The position numbers and the translations under genes are program-made. Below the pieces are notes generated by a model. It ran no database searches. It was not told where the DNA came from and saw only the letters and a program-made list of their open reading frames with translations. Shown here piece after piece: positions 33,490 to 42,595 of a stretch of DNA of 64,000 nucleotides (its first letter is position 1; each line of letters opens with the position of its first letter). The DNA lies in the NCBI RefSeq assembly GCF_036346855.1, contig NZ_CP107841.1, positions 3,786,001 to 3,850,000 on the forward strand, read 5' to 3'. The DNA comes from Streptomyces europaeiscabiei (GTDB lineage: Bacteria > Actinomycetota > Actinomycetes > Streptomycetales > Streptomycetaceae).

Positions 33490-34479
33490 TCAGCCGCTGC
33501 CGGTCCCGGCCTCCGGCACCGGCACGGTCGCCTCCTGAGGCCGGTCGGTGGGCACGTACCGCTCCACGCTCGGCGTACCCGAGGCGTTCTTCGCGACGGG
33601 CACGAGATCCTTGTGGATGACCTTGGCGACGGCCTGGATGGTGTTGACCCCGTACTGCATGTCGGGGTTGCCGTGGGTGAGAACGGTGATCGTGTAGTCC
33701 CGCTTGCCGCCGACGAACGTGCCGACGCTGTGCACCCGCCAGCCGTGCGTGGCGCGCGACAGCCACCCGTTCTTGACGTGCACCTTCACGGTGGAGGGCG
33801 CCCCTGCGGGGGTTCCCCAGCGCTGCCCGGCGACGACCTTGTTCATGAGCTTGAGGACGTAGGCGCGGGCGTTGTCGCTCAGGACGTTGTTCTTCGCGGT
33901 GAGCAGCGCGAGCAGCCGCTGTTCGTCCCGGACGGTGATCTGGGTGAGGCCCCAGTAGTTGTTCGCACCCGGCTTGGTCTGGGTCATCTTGGCGGCGGTG
34001 AGGAACGCCTTGATCTTGGTCAGTCCGAGTTGTTTCCACAACGTGCTGGTGGAGGCGTTGTCCGACTTGGTGATCATGGCGGTGGCGAGCTTGGTCTCAC
34101 GGTCGGTGAGATAGCGGTTCTTCTTCTTCGCGTCGTACAGCAGCGCGGCGAGCACCGTCACCTTCACGACGCTGGCCGAGTCGAAGGCGGTGTCGCCCCG
34201 CAGCGTGCAGGTGGTGTCGGTGACCCGGTCGTACAGCCCGACCGCCACCGTCCCCTTCCGCTTAGCCAGCGCGGCCGTGATGTCCTTCTGCAGCTTCTCG
34301 GCCAGTCCGGCCTGCTTAGACGTACAGGTGACCTGCGGCGTCGGCGCCGCGGCGGCGGCCGGCGCGAACGCCGTGGCCGCCGACGTCACGATCATCCCCG
34401 CCCCGATCCCCGCAGCGACCACACGTGTCCTTCTGGACGTACGCGACACCCGGGATACCCCCGATATCCGGTGAGTCAT
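33490..34479 (-). CDS. Secreted serine hydrolase, class A beta-lactamase fold
   Basis: Secreted protein of 329 residues. A basic N-terminus and an Ala-rich signal (AAAAAPTP, about residues 40-48) lead to a class A beta-lactamase-like domain with the catalytic SxxK as SVVK (103-106) and SDN (139-141). KNG near the C-terminal third (VKNGWLS) may replace the KTG triad. Class A enzymes normally carry Glu166 in an omega loop; an equivalent is not obvious, so peptidase or esterase activity is as likely as drug hydrolysis. A hydrophilic tail of 40 residues ends the chain. It stands 60 bases upstream of the phytase-like gene on the same strand. Confidence 0.85.
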   Translation of the reverse strand: MTHRISGVSRVSRTSRRTRVVAAGIGAGMIVTSAATAFAPAAAAAPTPQVTCTSKQAGLAEKLQKDITAALAKRKGTVAVGLYDRVTDTTCTLRGDTAFDSASVVKVTVLAALLYDAKKKNRYLTDRETKLATAMITKSDNASTSTLWKQLGLTKIKAFLTAAKMTQTKPGANNYWGLTQITVRDEQRLLALLTAKNNVLSDNARAYVLKLMNKVVAGQRWGTPAGAPSTVKVHVKNGWLSRATHGWRVHSVGTFVGGKRDYTITVLTHGNPDMQYGVNTIQAVAKVIHKDLVPVAKNASGTPSVERYVPTDRPQEATVPVPEAGTGSG

Positions 34480-34623
34480 CAGACCCTTCCCATCCCCTTG
34501 AGCGACTGGAACCCGCCTCAGGCGGGCTCACCTCAGTCGACTCGCAAGTATGAGCGATGGTTGTACGTACGTTCGCAGAACCGGGGATTCATATCGGCGC
34601 GGGGCCGTGGGCATGAAGAAGGC

Positions 34624-34998
34624 ATGGCAGGGACGACACTGGACGATCACGCCAAGGCCGGGCGGCTGTACGCCGCCCTGCGGGCGCTGCACCTCCTCAC
34701 GACCGCCTCGGGATCACCGCCCGGGCCGGAAAGGCTCGCACCGAAGAGGGTGCCCGCCCAACTGGTGGACAGCGGACTGGAGTCGCTGCACAAGTACCTT
34801 GTCAGGGCCAGGGCCCAGGGCGGCGATCGATGGGCCGCGGTGGTCGAGGTGTACCACGAGATACCGGAACTCTTCCCGGCACCGAGGGTGCCCGGCACCA
34901 CCATGAGCCCCGGCGAACAGCGGTCGTTCATGGAGGCGTACGAGGAGCAACTCCGCTCGTACAAGGCGAAGTTCGGCAAGCTCTTCCCGACGGAGTGA
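34624..34998 (+). CDS. Small hypothetical protein
   Basis: Cytoplasmic protein of 124 residues with no signal or membrane segment. It is helical by composition (RLYAALRALHLL, then SFMEAYEEQLRSYKAKFGKLF) with a middle proline-rich loop. No family was recognised. Start ATG 34624 is supported by codon use; ATG 34612, four codons earlier, is an alternative and AAGAAGG lies between them. Divergent from the beta-lactamase-fold gene and followed after 75 bases by the DUF4180 gene on the same strand. Confidence 0.7.
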   Translation: MAGTTLDDHAKAGRLYAALRALHLLTTASGSPPGPERLAPKRVPAQLVDSGLESLHKYLVRARAQGGDRWAAVVEVYHEIPELFPAPRVPGTTMSPGEQRSFMEAYEEQLRSYKAKFGKLFPTE

Positions 34999-35073
34999 AG
35001 TCCTCCCACAGCGCCGCGAGGCCGGCAGCCGCCCTGATGTCTCGCAGGGAACCGGACAGTAACCTCGAGACTC

Positions 35074-35439
35074 ATGACCACCACCCTGCAGACGATCCAC
35101 GACGTGTCCGTCCTGATGTGCGCCCCCGAGGGCGAGACGATCGCCCGGGAGAGCGACGCCCTGGATCTCATCGGCAATGCCGGGTACCAGGGCGCCGCCT
35201 GGGTCGTCGTCCCCGTCGAGCGTTTCGACGGGGCGTTCTTCGAACTGCGCACCCGCGTCGCCGGCGACATCATCCAGAAGTTCGTCCAGTACGGCGTCGG
35301 CCTCGCCGTCATCGGCGACATCTCCCGCCACACGACCGCCAGTACATCCCTGCGGGACTTCGTCCGCGAATGCAACCGCAACCGTCAGACGTGGTTCTTG
35401 GCCGATGTCGACGAGCTGCGGGAGCGACTGAAGGGCTGA
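35074..35439 (+). CDS. DUF4180 protein
   Basis: Protein of 121 residues matching DUF4180, small soluble alpha/beta proteins of unknown function. The family features visible are ESDALDLIGNAGYQGA (about residues 26-41), VVVPVERFDGAFFELRTRVAGDIIQKF (split across 45-70), VIGDIS and a C-terminal FLADVDELRERL. It overlaps the 3' end of the convergent PAP2 gene by 55 bases, so the two transcripts would be complementary at their ends. No partner gene suggests a function. Confidence 0.88.
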   Translation: MTTTLQTIHDVSVLMCAPEGETIARESDALDLIGNAGYQGAAWVVVPVERFDGAFFELRTRVAGDIIQKFVQYGVGLAVIGDISRHTTASTSLRDFVRECNRNRQTWFLADVDELRERLKG

Positions 35440-36824
35440 GGAACACGTACCGGTTCCGGGTGCCGTTCGGAGTGCCGTTCGGGGCCCGGCTCCGGCTGCC
35501 GCTCCGGCGCGGCCTTCGTCGCCCACCGTCGGTCGATCCGTACGTAGCCGTAGACCACTGACGCCATCATCAGCAGGAGGAGCGGCCCGAACACCCACGG
35601 GTGTCGGGCCATCTCCAGCGGCAGATAGCGATATGCCACCAGGAGCGCGACGAAAACCGTCGCGCCGTGGACGACCAACCGGATTCCCGACCGGTCCCAG
35701 CCACGGTCGAACGTGCGCAGGGCCGCCTCGATGGTGACCGTGAAAACGACACCGGCGACGAGATCCACGCCGTAGTGGTAGCCGAATCCCAGTGTCGCGG
35801 CGAGTGTGGCGATCAGCCAGAACGTGCCCGCGTATCGCAGGTAGCGTGGCCCGCCGCGGGAATGAATGAAAATCGCGGTGGCCCATGCCGTGTGCAGACT
35901 GGGCATGCAGTTGCGAGGCGTGATCTCGTCGTACGGCATCGAGTGCGGGACGCCGATCGGCGGCGGTGTGTCGGGCCACAGGTTGGCCAGCGCCCAGTGC
36001 TCGCCGCCGGTGCCGAAGGCTCCGGGGCCGTAGGCGAAGACCGGTCCGACCACCGGGAAGATCATGTAGATGCCCGGCCCGAGGAGGCCTATCACCAGGA
36101 ACGTGCGCACCAGGTGGTGGCGCGGGAAGCGGCGCACGGCGGCCACGTGACGCAGTTGGTAGAGCGCGACGCAGACCGCGGCCACCGCGAGCTGGGTGTA
36201 GATCCAGTCGAGAAGATGGGAGCCGATCGGGCCGGTGGCCCTGACCATCCGGCCCACCAGCCACGACGGGTTGCCCAGTGCGTGGTCGGCGGTCGCCAGA
36301 TACGGGTCGAGCACCGTCGGGCGGGTCTTGGACGTGATCAGCAGCCAGGCGTCACCGGTCTTGCGCCCGGCCACCAGCAGCAGGCCCAGCCCGACGCCCT
36401 TCAGCAGCAGCGCCCGTTCACGGCCGGTGCGGCGTGTGACGGCGATGACCGCACAGCCCAGAAGCACCCACAGCGCGCCGTTGCCGAACATCATCCCGGC
36501 GTCGAGAACCCACCGCACCAGAAAGAAGACGATGTCGATCCCGATCGCGACACCGAGCGCGATGAACCGTTGCCGCCAGGTGAGCACCACCATCATCAAC
36601 GCCATACTGGCGTACAGCAACGGCCCCGACTTGGGCGCGAATATCACCTCCCGCGCCTGGTTGGTGATCGGCCCCGGCAGGCCGTAGCCACGAGAGGCGA
36701 TCTCCAGCGCGAGAATGAATCCGACGGCCGCGACACTCACCGCGGCCCACAGAATCACCCTCGGCCGACGCCACGTGGTGGACACGAACGCGCTTCTTAT
36801 TCGCGGGAGCACCCGCGAGACCAT
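35385..36824 (-). CDS. PAP2-superfamily membrane phosphatase/transferase
   Basis: Integral membrane protein of about 479 residues with around twelve hydrophobic segments. The PAP2_3-type active site is present: CMPSLHTAWATA with the first His, and FGYHYGVDLVAG with the second His and the Asp (about residues 305 and 345). These enzymes dephosphorylate or exchange phosphorylated lipids such as inositol or prenyl phosphates at the membrane. The tail (last 55 residues) is basic and carries PER(H/Q)xEP-like repeats. ATG 36824 is chosen; TTG 36833 is possible. The 3' end overlaps the convergent DUF4180 gene by 55 bases. Confidence 0.88.
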   Translation of the reverse strand: MVSRVLPRIRSAFVSTTWRRPRVILWAAVSVAAVGFILALEIASRGYGLPGPITNQAREVIFAPKSGPLLYASMALMMVVLTWRQRFIALGVAIGIDIVFFLVRWVLDAGMMFGNGALWVLLGCAVIAVTRRTGRERALLLKGVGLGLLLVAGRKTGDAWLLITSKTRPTVLDPYLATADHALGNPSWLVGRMVRATGPIGSHLLDWIYTQLAVAAVCVALYQLRHVAAVRRFPRHHLVRTFLVIGLLGPGIYMIFPVVGPVFAYGPGAFGTGGEHWALANLWPDTPPPIGVPHSMPYDEITPRNCMPSLHTAWATAIFIHSRGGPRYLRYAGTFWLIATLAATLGFGYHYGVDLVAGVVFTVTIEAALRTFDRGWDRSGIRLVVHGATVFVALLVAYRYLPLEMARHPWVFGPLLLLMMASVVYGYVRIDRRWATKAAPERQPEPGPERHSERHPEPVRVPQPFSRSRSSSTSAKNHV

Positions 36825-36991
36825 GGATATCAACTATTCGGCCGTCGTCTTGTTCGGTTGGCCGGGTCTCTTCTTGGTGGGCAGCATGGCTTTCCGGTGT
36901 GTGGTGTGGGCGAGTGGACCGGGCACGGCGAGCGCGATCGCCCCTTGGAAGACGGGCGACCGCCCCTTGAGGTTGCTCGCTGCCGGATAAG

Positions 36992-37351
36992 TTGGGCACC
37001 CTGCCGTCCGCTCTTGTCATCGGACACGACCCGCAGGCGGTACCCGGCGTCGACGAGGAAGCCCTGCGTGCGGCCCTCGACGCGGAGTTGGCCCGGTTCG
37101 GCGCCCCCGGCATCGACGCGGCCGCGGCGCCGGCCGGGTACGACGAAGCGGCCGAGCCCACCGTCGTCGCGGCCCTGACCGAGCGTCCGTGGGACGTGGT
37201 GGCCGTCGGCGGTGGGATCCGCGAGGCGGGGCCGCTGCTGCTGCTCTTCGAGCAGGTCGTCAACCTGATCCGCCTCCACTCTCCCCAGGTCGCCATCGTG
37301 TTCGACACCAGCATCGCCGACAGCTGCGAGACAGCTGGGCGCCGCCTGTGA
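36992..37351 (+). CDS. Conserved small hypothetical protein
   Basis: Soluble protein of 119 residues with a Rossmann-like alternation: ALVIGHDPQAVPGVD at the start, WDVVAVGGGIREAG in the middle and VAIVFDTSIADS near the end, with helices between them (DEEALRAALDAELARFGA). No cofactor motif or known family was recognised. The only in-frame start seen is TTG 36992, without a strong ribosome binding site, so the start is uncertain. Codon use is strongly G/C in the third position. It is divergent from the PAP2 gene. Confidence 0.65.
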   Translation: MGTLPSALVIGHDPQAVPGVDEEALRAALDAELARFGAPGIDAAAAPAGYDEAAEPTVVAALTERPWDVVAVGGGIREAGPLLLLFEQVVNLIRLHSPQVAIVFDTSIADSCETAGRRL

Positions 37352-37370
37352 ACTCCGACGGGCCGACCGG

Positions 37371-37390
37371 CGGGCCGGCCGCCGGCCCGA
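37371..37390. terminator. GC-rich hairpin after the small hypothetical gene
   Basis: GGGCCGG and CCGGCCC around a short loop (about 37371-37390), about 20 bases beyond the stop of the 36992-37351 gene. A plausible terminator, but simple GC-rich repeats of GACCGGC make the exact stem ambiguous. Confidence 0.4.
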
Positions 37391-37648
37391 CCGGCGAAAC
37401 ACGGGCGCAGCACGCCTGATTCCGCACGTCAATTGGGGTCTCCCCTCGCGTCGGGGCACGCCGAAGAGGCTGGGGGCACGGGGGTTGTGCCGTTAGTCAT
37501 AACGTCACCGAATCGCCTTCCCTTCGTAACACACGGACTGACCCGTCCATGCCAATCTCTCGGTTACCCACACAGTCAACCCGCGTAGAACGAGGCTCCC
37601 CGAAGCAACTCCTCGCGCTGCGCGGCCCTCTGGGAAGGGACACCCCTC

Positions 37649-38452
37649 ATGCCCGCTGCGCGGATACGCAGTTGGAAGTCGGTCGCGCTCGCGACGTCGG
37701 CCGTGCTCGTCGGTATCGTCCTCCCGGCGGCCACCGCCAGCCCCGCCTCGGCGACGACGACCGCCTACGACAGCACGTACTACAAGAACGCGATCGGCAA
37801 GACCGGCACGGCCCTGAAGTCCTCCCTGCACACGATCATCAGCCCCCAGACGAAGCTGTCGTACTCGGCTGTCTGGGAGGCCCTGAAGGTCACCGACCAG
37901 GACCCGAACAACAGCAGCAACGTGAAGCTGCTGTACAGCGGCATCTCGCGCAGCAAGTCCCTGAACGGCGGCTCGACCGGCAACTGGAACCGCGAGCACG
38001 TGTGGGCCCAGTCCCACGGCGACTTCGGCACCTCCGCCGGCCCGGGTACCGACCTGCACCACCTGCGCGCCGAGGACGTACAGGTCAACGCCCGGCGCGG
38101 CAACCTGGACTTCGACAACGGCGGCAGCAGCTTCACCAACAGCGGTGGCAGCCTCGTCGACTCGAACTCCTTCGAACCCCGCGACGCGGTCAAGGGCGAT
38201 GTGGCCCGCATGATCCTCTACATGGCCGTCCGGTACGAGGGCGACGACGGCTGGCCCAACCTGGAGCCCAACGACCTGGTCACCAACGGCGGCACCCGCT
38301 TCCACGGCCGCCTCTCCGTGCTGAAGACCTGGAACGACGAGGACCCGCCGGACGCCTGGGAAGAGCGCCGCAACGACCTCGTCTACAACAACTACCAGGG
38401 CAACCGGAACCCGTTCATCGACCACCCGGAGTGGGTCGAGGCGATCTGGTAG
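37649..38452 (+). CDS. Secreted endonuclease I family nuclease
   Basis: Secreted nuclease of 267 residues of the endonuclease I (NucM/EndA) family. A signal peptide (MPAARIRSWK, hydrophobic core, PASATTT) is cut near residue 36. The active-site region is NREHVWAQSHGDFG (about residues 114-127), a beta-beta-alpha-metal His, followed by DLHHLRAEDVQVNARRGN (about 134-151). These enzymes cut DNA and RNA outside the cell with a divalent metal. AAGGGA precedes the ATG. A strong terminator follows, so it is a single gene. Confidence 0.92.
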   Translation: MPAARIRSWKSVALATSAVLVGIVLPAATASPASATTTAYDSTYYKNAIGKTGTALKSSLHTIISPQTKLSYSAVWEALKVTDQDPNNSSNVKLLYSGISRSKSLNGGSTGNWNREHVWAQSHGDFGTSAGPGTDLHHLRAEDVQVNARRGNLDFDNGGSSFTNSGGSLVDSNSFEPRDAVKGDVARMILYMAVRYEGDDGWPNLEPNDLVTNGGTRFHGRLSVLKTWNDEDPPDAWEERRNDLVYNNYQGNRNPFIDHPEWVEAIW

Positions 38453-38466
38453 ACGCCCGCCGAGCG

Positions 38467-38504
38467 CGGCGAACCCCCGGCCCGCACGGGCCGGGGGTTC
38501 GCCG
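38467..38504 (+). terminator. Strong terminator after the endonuclease gene
   Basis: A 17-bp perfect stem (CGGCGAACCCCCGGCCC with GGGCCGGGGGTTCGCCG) and a four-base loop, 15 bases after the nuclease stop codon. No U-run follows. Confidence 0.88.
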
Positions 38505-38583
38505 TTCGCACAGCGCCACGTCCCCTTTACCCGCCCCTGTGCGAATTCACAGGCGGCTGCCAGGCACGCCACAGTGCGCGCCC

Positions 38584-40881
38584 ATGCCGCCGCCGCACGG
38601 TGCAGTGGTGACATCTGCCACCGATCCACGTCCCCGCACCTGCGACAGCGCCGAGCCGGTCCCGACCCCGTCGGCGCCGGCCTCCGAGCCGCCACCGCCC
38701 GCCACGCCCGTACAGCCGCCGCAGGCCGCGCCACGCTGGTCGCTGCCCGCCCTGCTCGGGATCATGGTCCTCGCGGCGGTGCTGTACTCCTGGAACCTGT
38801 CCTCCTCCGGCCTGAACAGCTTCTACAGCGCGGCCGTGCTGAGCGGCACACAGAGCTGGAAGGCATGGTTCTTCGGCTCGCTGGACGCGGGCAACTTCCT
38901 CACCGTCGACAAGCCGCCGTTCGTGCTGATGGTGATGGGCCTGTCCTGCCGGATGTTCGGCTTCGGAACGTGGCAGATGATGGCCCCGCTGATCGCCTCG
39001 GCCCTCGGCACCATCTGGATCCTGCACTCCTCGGTGAAGCGCGTCTGGGGCCACGGCGCGGCGGCCGTCGCCGCACTCGTGCTCGCCCTCACCCCCATCA
39101 CGGTCGCCATCAACCGCGACAACAACCCCGACACCCTCCTCGTCTTCCTGATGGTGGCGGGCGCGGCCCTCGCCCTGCGGGCCGTGCACAACGGCAGGCT
39201 GCTGCCGCTCCTCGGCTCGGCCGCCTGCTTCGGCCTCGCGTTCAACACCAAGATGCTCCAGGGCTACATCGCCCTGCCCGCCGTATTCGCCGTCTACCTC
39301 TACGCGGCGAACACCGGCCTGGTGAAGCGGATCGTGAACCTGCTGTTCGCGGGCGTGGCCCTGGCCGTCTCCAGCTTCTGGTGGGCGGCGGCCGTCTCCC
39401 TCGTACCCGCCGACGAGCGGCCGTACATCGGCGGCTCCACGGACGGCACCGCCTGGAACCTGATCATGGGCTACAACGGCCTGGGCCGGATCCTCGGCGG
39501 CGAGGGCAACGGCGGAGGCGGGGGCGGCGGAGGCGGCGGCTTCTCCGGCACCGCGGGCCTCGGCCGGATGTTCAACGACACCCTCGGCGGCCAGATCTCC
39601 TGGCTGCTCCCCTTCTCGGCCATCGCGCTCATCGGCGGCCTGGTGCTGCGCGGCCGCGCCCCGCGTACGGACCTCACGCGCGCCGCGCTGGTGATGTGGG
39701 GCGGCTGGACCGCCCTGCACTACCTCACCTTCAGCCTCGCCGAGGGCACGATGCACCCCTACTACACGACCGCGCTCGCCCCCGGCATCGCGGCCCTCTG
39801 CGGGGGCGGCGGCCTGATGCTGCTGCGCGCCTTCCGCACGGACAAGCGGTGGCTGTGGGTGCTGCCGGCCGCGTTCGCGGTCACCGGTGTGTGGGCGGTC
39901 GTGCTGCTGCGCCGGGCGACGGACTGGAACACCTGGCTGTGGCCGGCCGTCGCGGTGGTCATGGTGGCCGCGGTCGTGGGCCTGATCGTCTTCCGTTCCG
40001 GCGGCTCCGGCAACCGCGTACGGCTGCTGGCCGCCTCCCTCACCGCGGCGGTCGTCGCCTCGGTCGCGGGCCCGGCCGCGTACGCCGCCACGGAGATCTC
40101 GGGTACGGGCGGCGGTATGGGCGGCACCAACCCGACCGCCGGGCCCACGACGGGCGGCGGCATGGGCGGCTTCGGTGGTGGCGGTGGCGGCAATCGCGCG
40201 GGCGGCGGCGGTCCTGGTGGCGGCGGGTTCCCGGGCGGCGGTCAGAACGGGCAGGCGAACGGGCAGGCCAACGGGCAGACCGGCGGTCAGACCGGCGGGC
40301 AGCAGCAGGGCGGCGGTCAGATGGGTACGCCCCCGAGCGGCGCACCCGGCGGCACTCAGCAGAACGGGACCCAACAGGGCGGGCAGAGCAGCGGTCAGGC
40401 CCCGCAGGGCGGCACGAGCGGCGGCCCCGGTGGCGGCATGGGCGGCGGCGGTGGTGGAGGCGGCATGGGCGGCGGCGCCGACAGTGAGCTGATCTCCTAC
40501 CTGAAGAAGAACCAGGACGGCGCCAAGTGGCTGCTCGCGGTGTCGAGTTCGCAGAGCGCGTCCCAGCTCATCCTCAGCAGCGGCGAGCCCGTCATCTCCA
40601 TGTGGGGCTGGTCCGGCAGTGACCAGGCCATGACCCTCGCCAAGCTCAGGGAACTGGTGAAGAACGGCGAACTGCACTACATCCAGCTCGGCGGCGGCAT
40701 GGGTGGCCGAGGCGGCGACTCCGGCCTCAGCTCCGAGGTGACCGCGTGGGTGCAGGAGAACGGCACCGCGGTGAACACGAGCGAGTACGGCGGAAGTACG
40801 ACGTCGGACTCGGGTGCCACCTCCGGTGAGAACAACCAGTCGTCGAGCGTCTACCGCCTGGACGCGTCGGACGTGAAGTAG
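38584..40881 (+). CDS. GT39-like membrane glycosyltransferase with glycine-rich regions
   Basis: Membrane glycosyltransferase of about 765 residues. A proline-rich cytoplasmic start is followed by about twelve helices from residue 60 to 500. The first outer loop has the pattern FYSAAVLSGTQSWKAWFFGS and FLTVDKPPF, characteristic of the ArnT/protein-mannosyltransferase-like GT39 group that uses polyprenyl-phosphate sugars. A run of glycines (GGEGNGGGGG...) interrupts an outer loop near residue 310. After the last helix, a Gly/Gln/Asn-rich stretch of about 130 residues leads to a small soluble domain (YLKKNQDGAKWLLAV, then QLGGGMGG). ATG 38584 lacks a ribosome binding site; GTG codons near 38605 are alternatives. 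Confidence 0.85.
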   Translation: MPPPHGAVVTSATDPRPRTCDSAEPVPTPSAPASEPPPPATPVQPPQAAPRWSLPALLGIMVLAAVLYSWNLSSSGLNSFYSAAVLSGTQSWKAWFFGSLDAGNFLTVDKPPFVLMVMGLSCRMFGFGTWQMMAPLIASALGTIWILHSSVKRVWGHGAAAVAALVLALTPITVAINRDNNPDTLLVFLMVAGAALALRAVHNGRLLPLLGSAACFGLAFNTKMLQGYIALPAVFAVYLYAANTGLVKRIVNLLFAGVALAVSSFWWAAAVSLVPADERPYIGGSTDGTAWNLIMGYNGLGRILGGEGNGGGGGGGGGGFSGTAGLGRMFNDTLGGQISWLLPFSAIALIGGLVLRGRAPRTDLTRAALVMWGGWTALHYLTFSLAEGTMHPYYTTALAPGIAALCGGGGLMLLRAFRTDKRWLWVLPAAFAVTGVWAVVLLRRATDWNTWLWPAVAVVMVAAVVGLIVFRSGGSGNRVRLLAASLTAAVVASVAGPAAYAATEISGTGGGMGGTNPTAGPTTGGGMGGFGGGGGGNRAGGGGPGGGGFPGGGQNGQANGQANGQTGGQTGGQQQGGGQMGTPPSGAPGGTQQNGTQQGGQSSGQAPQGGTSGGPGGGMGGGGGGGGMGGGADSELISYLKKNQDGAKWLLAVSSSQSASQLILSSGEPVISMWGWSGSDQAMTLAKLRELVKNGELHYIQLGGGMGGRGGDSGLSSEVTAWVQENGTAVNTSEYGGSTTSDSGATSGENNQSSSVYRLDASDVK

Positions 40882-40902
40882 GCACCGGCCCGTACCTCAC
40901 CC

Positions 40903-40938
40903 GAGAGCCCCTGGACGACATCACGTCCAGGGGCTCTC
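40903..40938 (+). terminator. Terminator after the glycosyltransferase gene
   Basis: GAGAGCCCCTGGACG (40903-40917) pairs exactly with CGTCCAGGGGCTCTC (40924-40938) around six bases, 22 bases after the stop codon. Confidence 0.88.
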
Positions 40939-41054
40939 CGTCAGTTACCCATCCATGACATTCGAACGTACAACCGGTGAAGCCCTATCGGAGTCGGACT
41001 ACATGGACGCGGCGCCTCCGCCACGCCGGACCCCACGACCCGAAAGGCACGTGC

Positions 41055-42545
41055 ATGTCACCAGCACGAGCACGACGCAGCACCCACGCGGCACGGCTGA
41101 GCGCCCCCATGGCGGCAGTGGTGCTGCTGACCGGCGGCCTGACCGCCTGGTCGCTCGGCCCGGCCTCGGCGGCCCCCGCGAAGGTGGGCGTGGCGGACGA
41201 CTTCAACGCGGACGGGTATGCCGACCTGGTCGTGGGCGCCCCGAACGCCAAGGTGTCCGGGAAGGCCAGGGCGGGCTATGTGGCCGTCATGTACGGCTCG
41301 AAGAGCGGGGTCTCCACGGCGAAGAAGAAGCTCGTCAGCCGTTCGACGAGCGGCGTGCCCGGCTCCGCCACCGCGAACCAGCGTTTCGGCTCGACGTTCA
41401 CCAAGGGCGACCTGGACCGGGACGGCTACGGCGACCTGGTGATCGCGGGCGGCCCGGCGGGCTCCGTGATCCTCTGGGGCTCGGCCTCCGGGCTGACCGG
41501 CGGTACGAGCATCGCCAAGTTCGGGGCGGCCCCGCAGGCGGGCGACTTCGACGGCGACGGCAAGACCGACCTCGCGCTCTTCTCCGTGCAGGACATCTCC
41601 GGCGACGACCCCGAGGGTGCCCCGGCGGCCCTGTGGAAGGGCCCGATCTCCCGCGCCGGCAAGCCCGCCGCCGTCCTCCCCCTCCTCGACAAGTCCCTGT
41701 GGTGGGGCTGGTACGAGGACGACGCCTCCTGCGCCACCGGCCACGGCTGCGAGAACGGCCCCTCCTCGATCACCGGCCCGGTCGTCTCCGGCCAGGTCGG
41801 CGACGTCAACGGCGACGGCAGGGACGACCTGGTCCAGTGGCACTACACGGGCGACGGCACCTGGGGCAACCGTCTGCTCCTGGGCGGCGCTTCGGGCTTC
41901 ACCCGCGGCTTCGTGCCCGGGGACGACACGAGCCGCGACCCGGCCGGCACGGGCATCGGCGACGTGAACGGTGACGGCTACGACGACGTGGTCGTGGGCG
42001 CCGAGGGCTGGTCCGACCAGGTCCGCGTGGCCTACGGCTCCCCCACCGGTACCTCCGAGTCCAACGTCCAGACCTTCGACCAGAACCTGCCCGGCTTCCC
42101 CGGCGCACAGGAGGACGGCGACCTGGTCGGCTCGGCGGTCTCGGTCGCCGACGTCACCGGTGACGGCTACGCCGACATCGCCCTCGGCATCGCGTACGAG
42201 GACGTCGGCACCATCGTGAACACCGGTTCGGTCGCCCTGGTCCCCGGCAGCGCCTCCGGCATCACGGGCGCCGGTACCAAGGTCTTCCACCAGGACACCG
42301 CCGGGATCCCCGGAGCCGCCGAGGCGGAGGACAAGTTCGGTACCACCGCGGCCCTCCTGGACCTCAACGGCAACGGCCACCCCGACCTCGCCGTCGGCGC
42401 CCCCGCCGAGAACAGCGACAACGGAGCGGTCTGGGTCCTCCCCGGCACCGCCACCGGCCTGACCACCAAGTCGGCCCTCGCGTTCGGCCCCGGCGGTGTG
42501 TCGGGCCCGGCCACGGACGCGATGTTCGGCGCGACTCTGCGCTGA
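41055..42545 (+). CDS. Secreted FG-GAP (integrin-like) repeat protein
   Basis: Secreted protein of 496 residues. The signal peptide has a hydrophobic stretch ending ASAAPAKVG (near residue 40). The rest folds as an integrin alpha-type beta-propeller: at least seven calcium-binding motifs of the form DxNxDGxxD are visible (for example DFNADGYAD, DLDRDGYGD, DFDGDGKTD, DVNGDGRDD, DVNGDGYDD, DVTGDGYAD and DLNGNGHPD), several followed by LVVGAP or similar. Such proteins bind surfaces or ligands outside the cell. ATG 41055 follows GAAAGG. A strong terminator and then a repeat array follow. Confidence 0.92.
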   Translation: MSPARARRSTHAARLSAPMAAVVLLTGGLTAWSLGPASAAPAKVGVADDFNADGYADLVVGAPNAKVSGKARAGYVAVMYGSKSGVSTAKKKLVSRSTSGVPGSATANQRFGSTFTKGDLDRDGYGDLVIAGGPAGSVILWGSASGLTGGTSIAKFGAAPQAGDFDGDGKTDLALFSVQDISGDDPEGAPAALWKGPISRAGKPAAVLPLLDKSLWWGWYEDDASCATGHGCENGPSSITGPVVSGQVGDVNGDGRDDLVQWHYTGDGTWGNRLLLGGASGFTRGFVPGDDTSRDPAGTGIGDVNGDGYDDVVVGAEGWSDQVRVAYGSPTGTSESNVQTFDQNLPGFPGAQEDGDLVGSAVSVADVTGDGYADIALGIAYEDVGTIVNTGSVALVPGSASGITGAGTKVFHQDTAGIPGAAEAEDKFGTTAALLDLNGNGHPDLAVGAPAENSDNGAVWVLPGTATGLTTKSALAFGPGGVSGPATDAMFGATLR

Positions 42546-42553
42546 CCACCGTT

Positions 42554-42595
42554 CCGGTTCGGCGTGACCGCCGCCGCGCGGTCACGCCGAACCGG
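42554..42595 (+). terminator. Strong hairpin after the FG-GAP gene
   Basis: CCGGTTCGGCGTGACCG (42554-42570) pairs exactly with CGGTCACGCCGAACCGG (42579-42595) around eight bases, nine bases after the stop codon. The right arm merges with the first unit of the 30/31-bp tandem repeat. Confidence 0.88.
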
